NCBI RefSeq assembly: GCF_001039355.2
Contig: NW_019775670.1
Coordinates: 186,001-250,000, forward strand
Length of the DNA: 64,000 nt
Source: Lingula anatina
Taxonomy: Eukaryota > Brachiopoda > Lingulata > Lingulida > Lingulidae
Direction of reading: 5' to 3'
In this document: piece after piece, positions 12,806 to 24,800 of the stretch
How positions within the stretch are numbered: the first letter of the stretch is position 1
How the letters are laid out: every line of letters starts with the position of its first letter
Notes under the pieces: model-generated
Seen by the model: only the letters and a program-made list of their open reading frames with translations
Told to the model about the DNA's origin: nothing
Databases searched by the model: none
Program-made: the position numbers and the translations under genes

Positions 12806-15800
12806 AGCTGGTCGCGGCTTATTACCAATTTTTTCCAGATTCCGTCCGAGGCAGCCTATTTATATGATGCTGTGGGTCTGTACGCACGAGCGGCCCACCA
12901 GGCCTTATTAAAAGGCCAGGATATCTCGGATGGAGGAGTCATCTTTGAGTATATAAAGGGAGCAACCTATAAAAGTATGGAGACAAACAACTCGCATACT
13001 TATTGCTTAAGAAAAAAAAAATAATATATCTGTGCGTATATGTGTGTGTTTGGGTTATACCCATAACCGCCTGCATAAGATGCAAGAGCATTTTAATAAA
13101 GTAATTATCTGAACCGTAAGTCAATTAATTTTCTCTTTCTGTTGGTTTACATTTGAGACACATCTCTGGTGAAACACAGTGCATATTCTATATGAATCGC
13201 CTTTGCTCGTTTTTCTCTATTCCTGGAACGCAGATGAAAAATCGATGTATTCGTGGACTTTACTTTTGGTTTTGTCCTTAGTGTTTCGAATCCGTGTTTG
13301 GTTAAATGGAACGCCTACTGTATAAGATAATCATTAAAGAGATTTCGTTCTCATTGCCCATACTTCAAAGTGATGGATGCCTTTCACGGGCGAATTACAT
13401 TCCTAGAACTACAAGTAAGGCTTGTTTCCGGCTTTGTTAATTATCTTTCATTTTGGCAACGTCTACTGATGTTTTTCGTACCCTTACACTCGTGCCTTCA
13501 TGTCAAATACCATTCCGAGTAAATATAAAAAAAGAGATTTGAGAAACGTGACACGCGATTTACTTTCGGTGCTTTATATCCGACAGCAGTCTCCATTGAC
13601 TATATTCCATAGCGTGTTTCTTTTCGTTCATTTTTCTTCGGAACTGGTCATTTTTATTTCTCTTGTGCACCTGTCTGTCAGTGCAATATCTCGCTATCTC
13701 TTGTATCTCAACAGTGAAAAATTAGTTAATGGATTGTCAAACTTATGTAGCTGAATAGGATAGACATTGATCAAAATGAACATATAACTGTATTTAGAAA
13801 AAAAAACATTTAACAGTAACGACTAATGTTCTTTTTTTTTTTTTTTTTTTTCAAAAGTGCCTATTATTTGTTTCGTATTCTTCTTTTGAGAAGCATTTCT
13901 GTTATATCAGGATTCTGTTTTCTCTCTTCTTCATGTGCCCTATATTTCTCTTCTGTAGGTGCTATGGGGTACATGAACCGGATTAATGAGAACGGGGAAT
14001 GTGAGGGTAACTATTCGGTCCTTGTTATGAGACAAAGACCTCAAGCCCCAACCACGATCTCGAACGCCAGCCAGGAAGTCCAATGGGAAATGTGGCCAGC
14101 TGGGAACTTTATAATGAACCAAAATTCATCTCTCATTCCGGTAAGAATTAAATAATGTGTATTGCCATGCACTTGTTGATAATTCTTTTTCACCTGATTG
14201 AAAAAAATTGCTATGGATTGAAGAAAACATGGATAGATGCCATTGTATTGGATGCATTGACTTGTACAAGGTGCAAAATTAAATTCTACTTTATGTGAAC
14301 TTAATTTAGTGAAAACAGGAATCCTAACTACAATCACATAGCTTACACCATTGTGGAATTCTTATCAGTGCACTTATTTTTAGACAATGGAACTGTTCTC
14401 AAATGACAGTATTCTCTGGGTGTCAGGAAAGCCCCCAGTTGACGAACCAAAATGCGGTTTCAGAGGAGAGAAGTGCATCCCTCCGCCATGTAAGTTTCGG
14501 TTACACTCCTTTGCGTTCCCTACCGACACCCCCCTACCCTCACCCCGCATAATAACACCCCTGAACCTTAACTCTCCACGGAATTAAATGCCGTAATATG
14601 TACATTATGATCAGTACTTAAGTCTGCCAGTGACATCGTTTTCCCGTGGACGAAACTGCTTTACGGGAGACGCTATTGTCAACGAAAACAAAATGCTACA
14701 GTTACTTGACTGCATATTTTCATTACAGCATATACATGGGAAATCGTTTGCGGGATTGCAGGCGGACTGCTTCTACTTATCATTATAATCAGCACGGTTG
14801 TGTATAGGTAAGATGTCTATGTTTATTAAATGATGAAATGACTCCAAGCTTCAAAGAAACGCTCGTTCTATTGACGTTTAAGTCACAAAGGCAGGCAAAA
14901 ATGAACTAATAAAGAGTCATTAATACTGTAAATATGATAAACGATGATTACGTGTAACCAAATCATTATGACCAATAAAATCAATGTCGCTTTCGACTAA
15001 CTGTGGCCTGTTTCACCATACGATCTAAATCGAAAATCGTTCCTACATGTAGTACTAGTACAAACGTTAAAGGATTTAAGATGACCATGTTGCGTTTCAT
15101 CAAAAACGTTTGGGTGGGGTGGTATATTTTAACATTAGCGACAAAATCCTGATAAGTTCGCTTGGCTTGTTTTGAATGTGCAGGCAGTGGGTATTTATTT
15201 TAGTGGGTATTTATCTATAAAGCTAAACCTTTATAGAATATTGTGATCTTTTTGACAATGATTTTTTAATCTTAGTAGTGACAATAACTCATTTAGGTAC
15301 TTCAACTGCACTTATATAGAATATACGACTTTTAACAATCTGAGTAAAGTCCAGAAAATAATAATTTTGTGAACCAGGCCCCTGATGCATTTTCTCCTTC
15401 AATAAAGGCTCCTGACAAGTTTTACGTTGTCAAATAATACAGCTGATGAAAAAATAAGAGACATGACGCTAGTTTGGCAAGTTTTATGTTTTTAGTCTAT
15501 AACTTGATAATGATATACAAATAAACGTTAGTTATTTGTATATAATTATCAAGTTAAGCATAAAGACCAATTTGATGATATAATTATGCACATAGTATCA
15601 GTTCATATTCTACGAATATCAGTTGATATATTACAAATATTACAGAAACTGGCGCTACGAGCAAGAGTTGGCAAGCCTTCTCTGGAAGATTGACTTTAAG
15701 GATATTATGTTAAAGGACGGGGCTGCATCCTTACACACGGGCTCCGGCGCCTGGATGGGGAGCACGATGAATAAGGCAATGCGAACATTGTTTTTTTTTT

Positions 15801-18800
15801 TTTTTTCATGTAAAGCCGTTTTATACATGCCAGAATAAAATTAACCGATTCGATATAGAAAAGCAACGGAGTAGTTACATGAAAGAAACAAACAACGTGT
15901 AGTTTTTCAGACCGATAGGATTTAACCAATATCAACAATATTATACCGTTCATTCTAGGTAGGGATATTTTTCGTGCTGTTTCACGTACATGTAGGTTCT
16001 TAACACGACCCTGATTAATGGTTGTTTGGTAACGCATATGCCCGCTTATTAAAAGTAAAAACGTGACAGTGCTCTACATACTAGTAGTCTATCGGCTATC
16101 AATCTCGAGTTTCAGAAAATACAGCTACCCAACAGGTTGAGTTCCCTGGTGGCTTTTAACTGAGGTCCAGAATGATCGATTAAATTCTTTTTTCTTTTCT
16201 GTTTTCTCCAGATGAGTGTGAGTATGCGAGCCAGCAACCTGTCAATAGGCATTTACCCTGGATTTGACGGTGACACTGATATACGACAAGTCTTTACCAA
16301 GATAGGGACGTACAAGGGAAACATTGTAGCCATTAAGAAAGTTCGCAAAAAACATATCGATCTCACAAGAAATACTCGCAAGGAGCTAAAAGACGTGAGT
16401 TCTCTATGCGGTACATCTACAATTGAAATGTAAAAGAATCAAACCTGCAGTGCACGTTTTAGTAATTTCTTTAAACTACTGATGAAAAGGAACTACAGAC
16501 TAGACATTTAATATGGAATATTTTTTCCAAATCATTTTTCTTTGATTTTTCCCACTTTTCCGACTCATGAAACAAGGGTTTACATCTTGTATTTATACCT
16601 TTTAATAATCTATTCAGTGTAATTGTGACATCAGCTCTTTAACTGAATTCACCTATTTGAGCAAACAAAAACACGTGGCTGATTTCAAGTCAAACAACAT
16701 TAATGAAAAACATTATTTTAATCTCCATTTTTCAAAATTATCATCTGTGAAAAGGAAATACACTTCACAAAGGACTTTATATCACGTCCAGTCACAGCAA
16801 TGATCAGTAGTGCGCCTGGCCTCATCTGGCTGCTACATGTACTAGGGCTCTGAAGCGACAAGGCATTCTTTCTGGTAGGTTTCTAAGAGTTTGAACTGGA
16901 ATAATATTCCAGGCATCGATCGGGCCTTGTCCAATTTGGTTCAGATTTGTTGTAGGACCATTAGGCCGTTGATTTGGCGAGTACTGGCTACCTAAAGACT
17001 GTCTTTAGTTTGCAAATCTAGCGATCTTGATGGCCGCGGCAACTGCCCAGATCCTTGGTTCTTGGTTCCTGTATTTGTTCTGGTCAAGGTTTCTACCAAT
17101 GGCTACCAATGTGGTTTTGGCACCAACGTGAATTCTGCCCCGCTCTGGGAGCGACACACGCTTAGACGTAGGCCTATTCTGAATGTCCGTGAACTTTTTT
17201 TACCATCATTGCAGAACAGATAAAATATGACCTCATATGGGAAAACAATATGTTTCTAGTGCAGTGCCAAGGAACGTAAATGGTTCTCAACTCATTGTAG
17301 AAATGGCCGACGTTCACAGAGGGTCCCTCAGAGGTCACCTGGTATAGTAACCTGCTTAAACCAGTCTGACGGTTACAATGGGCCTTGGAAAACTTTTTTG
17401 GTGACCATTTACCCCTCATTCTGAAGGGAACTGGTTGTCTTTGTTAATATGTAGACGAAAACCGTTAAACAATTGATCCTGTTTTCCGGTGGTAAGTTCT
17501 GGATGCCTTGGGCGTGGCCTCTGTGTAGGTACACCAGTCTGAACATACCCCTGTAAGACTGCGGAACGTTCCTTGCGTCACAATTATCTGTCTAGCAATG
17601 CTTCTTTGTTTTGCGCCATTCTGGTGCATATCAACGATGGTCTAACACTGCTTTGCAACGTAATATAAACTAATTGCATGCAAAATTTCAAAATCATCTG
17701 TGCAGCTTTTGTCGAAATATTGATACTTTTGTGACTGAAGCATTCTCTGCCATAGTCATATTCTGGCCAGCCCAAAGAGCACTACCTAAAGAAATCGCCA
17801 CATATTACGCAATGCAGCAGTGCTTCAGAGAAGGCAGTCAGTTAATTGTTACTGACTCACATTTATCTGTTCTCATAATTCACATGGGATACATGTTTTA
17901 GAATTAAATAATACATTTCATCATTGACATACCCTTGAAAATAAAACGTTCCATATTAAATGTCAGTTCTCTTTATGGAACTTTATTTTACCAATGAAGA
18001 AACCTGTTCAACGTACAGTGCATTATTGCACTGTTGTTAATTGTAAAGATCCGAAGCCCTAAATGATTTAACATCCAAAGAGCCTATAACAAGAACGCTG
18101 ACGAGTTGATTGCCTGCGGTATGACAGCAAAATTGAAAAGGTTTCCAGTTGGGCTATATTTATCTCTTTCAAACATATTGTAACTGCTAAGGTGAGGAAA
18201 TTTTTATTCTTCCTGTGGTCTTTAGTTATGGTTGAAGTAAAGCTACAGACATAACCATTGACCCAGTTATATATAAAATTTTAATTATTCTGGTCCGTTT
18301 TCAGATACGTGATATTCGACATGACAACATGACGATGTTCATTGGCGCATGCGTAGACCCGCCAAATATCTGCATTATCACGGAGTACTGCCCGAAAGGC
18401 AGCTTACAGGTACATCATTCAAATCTGTATCAGCATTTTAGGACATCTGTTTTTATTTTTCATATGACCATTTTCAAATATGTAAATCATATATTGTTAT
18501 CAGTGCGAAATAAAGAACGAAACCATATACTGACAAAAATGAAGAGAGCAAAAATGTTGAAATGACGTTTTTCGTGTGTAAAGATCAATTAATAGCGTTT
18601 AGTATTTGAAAATTTGGGATTATTTTATCTTCTGTAAATTTCTGAGCTAAAATATCATAACACAAATTGATATAGAAGACTTCCACGTTGATAAAAAAAG
18701 ATGATGCCATTTGATGAATCCCCGTCTATTGATCGTGGTTACTGATAATGTAGGGCATATACTATCAATTAGTTCTTCCTCATTAGAAGCTTTTTCGAAC

Positions 18801-21800
18801 AATGGCGTGGCTGTTTTTAGACACACTTGGGACGGTTGTCATGAGAACGGATTACTTTGTATCATGGCGTTCCTATTAGTAAAGGATACACCTCCTGGGA
18901 TTAATTGAGAAGACCTATGTTAGAAGTGTGGTGGAGGCAGCTCCCTTGTCGCTTGTCAAACCATGTATTGGCATGGTGATTTCAGGCCTGTTTGCATCAG
19001 ATCTAATTTATACAGAAAACAAGATCTAATCACCGAAGGCAAACTGTCTGATTGTTATATCAATAATGCATACATGTACCATGGGGCTGATACATGTATC
19101 ACCCTGCCCGCGGTGACATCAGCGTATTCTATTCAAAATTAGGGGGAAACATGTACGATTTCCCTTTGCAGTATGATAAATAATGCAATTCTATCCCCTA
19201 GCCCGATTAACACTATAGCATGCCTAACGATAGCGGGGTGATTTAAAAGATTGCACTCCAATTCACGTTAGCCGCCCACCGATCATCAGCACATCACACA
19301 GAAATTACATGGGATGGTACGCGAGATGCAGTGGTATTCCAAGTGTTGCAACCAGGATGTCTGTCTCCATCAATATATTCTGTAGCCAGCGCGACAAAAC
19401 CCTCCCACACTCCCACAAACACATGCGGCTGCAGTGCAAAACGACGTAATGTTTGATGTGATCTCTTCAGGGTTTTAGATCGGGGTTTAGATTATTATTT
19501 TTTCTTAATTTTCGCCAGAGAAATATCAGAATTCATACACATTTTGGCATATTCCTAGTTTCTGTTACCTACAGGTGTGTGTGCAGACGGGAACTATGAA
19601 CTTGAGCCCGAAACCTTGATTAAAAAAAAAGATGATAGTTTATTAGATTTAAAGATAACACAAAGTAAAACAGATATATAAAAAATAAATAACACTGATG
19701 ATAATACTGATGACGACGATAGCTTTTTACCATTTCTTTTTATATTATCCCTGCTTCAGGATATACTGGAGAACGATGACGTGAAGTTAGACAATATGTT
19801 CATCGCCTCACTCGTTAATGACATAATCAAGGTAATGGGAAATGAACAGCGCATGGTTTACTGATACGTTTATCACTTGTCGACAGCAGCCGCTTCGTAT
19901 GTTACGATACAAACGCTAAGTCAAGCGTTACTGCAGTTAATTTAACGCTAGACAGGAACAAACCTCTCAGTATCTTATATATATATATTTATTGTGGTAT
20001 GCTAAGGGAAACGCTCGGATCCTCAAATCTAGACCAAAGCAATGTTTAATGTAATTTCTCTATAGTCATACCTATAGTCCTTTTACATCTTATGCATTTT
20101 TAAAAATAATTCATAAATTCCATTTCCTTTTATGTCGATATTGAATGGTTTAGTATTTCTATCGTGTGAACCATGTATCTTTCAATATCTCATTTTCTGA
20201 AAAAATATATATAAACGATCACAATATTTCAATACAGGGCATGGTTTATTTACACGACTCTGAAATACGTTACCATGGAAACCTGAAATCGTCTAACTGC
20301 GTTGTTGACAGCCGATGGGTTTTGAAGATCACGGATTTCGGTTTACACGAGTTTAAAAACGGTGCTAAACACGACCTCGGAGAGCATGCAAAGTACAGGA
20401 GTAAGACTTTTTTTCGCTTGCAAGCGATCTGAAAAGATATAATATGCAATAGAACAGATGCTTTAATAAGAGAAAATTGTTTTATAAACATAGCAAGTTG
20501 CACCAAATTATATCACAAAGTTTTACAGACCGCTAAGCAACAAACAAATTCAGTAGAAAAGGAACTGTTCTTTTTATAATGGCTTCAATAGACACCTTTA
20601 TTCAAGAACAGAATATTAATCTAAAATATATCACCTGTTTTTTCGTCAAATTCCACCAACATAACAATATTTTTGAAAAAATAATTTTTAGATTTACTAT
20701 GGCGATCTCCGGAGCTTCTACGCACGCGTAATGTGTGGGGAACACAGAAAGGAGACGTGTATTCTTTTGCCATAATAATGTATGAAGTACATGGCAGAAA
20801 CGGGCCGTTTGGAAATTGTACACTGCCCCCAAAATGTAAGTACCACAGGTATTACAGTTCTTTTCTTATCAAGAATACTTTGTCTTTGAAAAGCATGGCA
20901 AAAATGATAACGATATCATAAAAATATTTCCAGAAGGTCTTCAGAGGGAAAGGATATTTTACAGCATGTGCCTCGTACAAAGTCTTGACGCTTTTTTATT
21001 AAGTTACGTTAATTCTGTATTAAAATACATAAAAATTATTAAAATACAGAATTGCTCACCAATGGCGTTTGCATTTACGAGAACATCACGCATCGCCGTC
21101 AGTTTTGTCATAAGTGCACAATACCATAAACAAAAACCACCGAGATTATCTTCTAAGATGATGTGCAGAAAAATGGGGATTGTACTATTCGGTACTGTTA
21201 AGACGACTTCGGCACTGTGCCAATAATACGCTTGCTTAGTAAAATGTCCCATTTTCATTAATTCCCAGACATAATTCATCGAGTAATGCAACCGACATCA
21301 GATGGGAGCGTCCCCTTCCGTCCTAAACTGAGCGAGCTGGACACGACGCCAAAGTACATCACGGAGACCATCCAGTTGTGTTGGAGCGAGAATCCAGATG
21401 AGAGGCCCGATTTTAAGAGTATTCGTCAACATCTGAAGCCTATGCAACGTGGAATGTAAGTAGATCCATCAACTACATATTTTTCCGCGGTTTGTGTCAA
21501 GGGTGCTGGGGGTATATGATTTATCATAATGTCCAGAATATACATTTGGGGATTTTTTGGGAAAAAAAACCCTGATGAATATATCGATGCTGTTTAGGTA
21601 ATTTTATAGATTTTAGTCTTAAAAGTGAAATCTATTTTCATATTTCATATTGCACTAAACCAAACTCAAAAGCTGTATATACAGTATATGAAGAGCAATC
21701 TGCACATATTAAACCCTCAAAATATAATGAATATGTTTGATCTTTAAAATTATTAGATCTCGTGCATACACAAAGTAGAGGCATATCAATAATGTACATC

Positions 21801-24800
21801 CACCCATCAAGTTGATCTTGAAACATTCACATTGCTGTACAGTGTGTTGGAAAATACATGTAACTTAGTTTTATTAAATTAATGCAAAATTTTATCAGAA
21901 TAATTGCTAAAAATTGGTCAACGTACGTCAAATCATATTTACTCACGTCCTATTTTCAAATACCTATTTTGGCACTTTCTGCCCAGGAAATCTAACATAT
22001 TTGACAACATGATTGCTATTATGGAGAAGTACGCCACTAACTTGGAGACCATTGTTGAAGAGCGCACCGGACAACTGGTGGAGGAGAAAAAGAAAACAGA
22101 AGAATTGCTTCATCAGATGCTTCCAAAGTAAGGCTTAAGACGGGCGGGAGGACAGACAGAGAAAAAATTCAAGCGATTTGACAGAAAGACAGTAGGGCAA
22201 AGACAAAAACTTGCATATCGACGGATAGGCATGTATATTGACAAGTAGAACGAGACAAATTGCTGCTAAACCGACGCACCAACTAGTGCACCGGCCAAGT
22301 GCATTTTATGTAAATTTAATTTATGTCCACAAACGCATTTGACAAAAAGAAAAAGCTAGCCAAGAGTATATAGATAAGTATAAACAAAAATGGTATAAAT
22401 TTATGACAACCGCGAATCGTTTACACAGTGTTCGTCGGAAAAATGAATCTAATCAAAAACATGCGGATTCATTACTTTTAATTTGATGTTACAGATCTGT
22501 TGCCGAGCAACTTAAACTTGGCAAGCAGGTGGAGGCTGAAGCCTTTGACATGGTGACCATATACTTTAGCGACATATGTGACTTCACAGCTTTGTCCTCT
22601 CAGAGTACACCTATGCAGGTGAGAAACACAATTACCAGTGTCGCACCTAACACATCCTTGTTAATCGTACATCAAATCGGCATACTAAACAATATTTTAT
22701 ATTACAGTTGTATTAAGGCAAACATCGCAAAATATTCAAATGAAATTATTATGGACCAAAAATGTTCATTTGCTTGGTAATTGAAATGCTTATTGATGTC
22801 ATCGATTTCGTCATTCTCCTTTGCTTGATGTCTCTTTTTTGAAAGGTTGTTAACCTGTTGAACGACCTTTACACCTTGTTTGACGGTATCATCGGCCACT
22901 ATGACGTGTACAAAGTGGAAACGATAGGGGACGCCTACATGGTGGTCAGCGGCCTTCCAAAGACAAACGGTATAAACCACGCTGGGGAGATCGCATCTCT
23001 GTCGCTAGCGCTGCTGGACGCTATTTTGAAGTTTCAGATACGGCACCGCCCAGATCATACGCTCATGCTAAGGATAGGCATACATTCAGGTAAAACGCCC
23101 GTCCTCATAGTAAAGTTTTAAAAATTTTGTTGTAGACAATTTTAAAGCGATGAAAAGGCATTTTAGTAAGTAAGGTATTTTAAATTTATCAGACAGTTAT
23201 GTATAGGGGAGTTTTCTTATTCTGACTCAGTTAAAAGAAATAAAAAATAAAACGCAATGTTATTTACCTTTAAAGTCATTGTTATGTTAGTAAGATATGA
23301 TATCTAAAAATATGCAATTTTGATGGGGATAATCAGCCTAATATAAGGCTGTCTGCACTGTGTGACGTCATACGAGATTAGAAAACGTGCGAAAATCCGC
23401 TTGTGATCAGGGTTAATGTTTAAATGACAAAGTAAAACTATGCACTCGTGACATGTACGAGAGGGTCCCCCATGACAGAGAGTCCTTTTTTTAATAACGA
23501 GCCCTGGATTCAGTGCATATCAATGCTAAGCTCTACAAAATGTCTTTGATATAAAACGATGGAACACATACTTTATTCTTAATATATGGAGGTGAATTGA
23601 AGGCTTGTTATTTTAATTTTATTAAACAATATACACAAGTTTAAATTGTACACGTGTATATCTTTTCTCTAAATGGAATCAACCTAAAGAAAATGTATTC
23701 TGCGTTCCTAAGCAATAAAATTGCATGCTGATCGCGAAATCTCTACTGTAATCATGTATTTCTAGTCGATATATCCATATTTGAAATACTAATAAATACT
23801 AAGAATCGCTGCAGGTTATTACAAAGTAAGTATAATATACCTGTCGTGATTTCTTCCGTTATGGCTTTAAAGCGAAAGAATGTATGATACAAATGTCGGT
23901 AAAAAAAAAAAACGGCGTGGGATATGGTAAATAAGGAAAGGAGAAGGAATATTGGAGGGGAGTCTTGGAAAGAGATGAGAAAAACAAATTTTGTTACAAA
24001 AGCTGCACGATAAAGATTATACATTTCAAGTGTAGATTATTCAATCAGCTACATGAATGTTCAACAATCAAATTGATTTTCAAGCCTGACAGTTACACAT
24101 GTATAATGACATACTGGTACACTCTTGATTAAAAATTATAAAATGTATGCATTTTCTTTTCTTAATTTACCACCAAGTTTTAAAACAACGCATCAATTTT
24201 AATTGTATACTACACATATGGAAAGCGAAAAAAATGAAGATAATAGGAGCAGAAAAGTATAGCCTATATTTGACCTCTACGTGTAGTATAAATATAAGTG
24301 TATCATCTATTAATTAGTACAATTGATCTCCACATCATAAAATCTTGTTATCATCATCTTACAAATCGTCCCTCATTGTCGTCATCACCTCGTCAATGCC
24401 GCACATCTGTGTTAGTCTTTCATCTCATCTAAAAGGATGAGAACTGTAATTTATTGGTTCAAGTATTTCATATACAGTATGTGCGATATTGATGAGGTGA
24501 TGATGACAAACGATTTGTAAGATGATGATAACAAGGTGTTTTAATGTGATGAGACCAATTGTACTGATTCATAGGTAACTTTTTGTTAAGGAATGCATGC
24601 ACGATAGGGAGTTCTGATTACTAATTTAATTTCACTTGAAAAATGTTGTATGTTTATTTAAATCTATACACACGTAATTAAAAGTTTATATGATACATAC
24701 AATAAAATTTAAATTGTACGTTTCACACGTTTGAGAACTTTTTTGTAAATAATTAATCAATAATTAATCATTCTCTAATCGATTTCAATTTTGATCATTT

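Noticed and set aside
20238-21455. A separate protein kinase gene
   Set aside because: Kinase-like motifs are the pseudokinase domain of the receptor cyclase (HGN for HRD), and splice phases join them to the cyclase exons.
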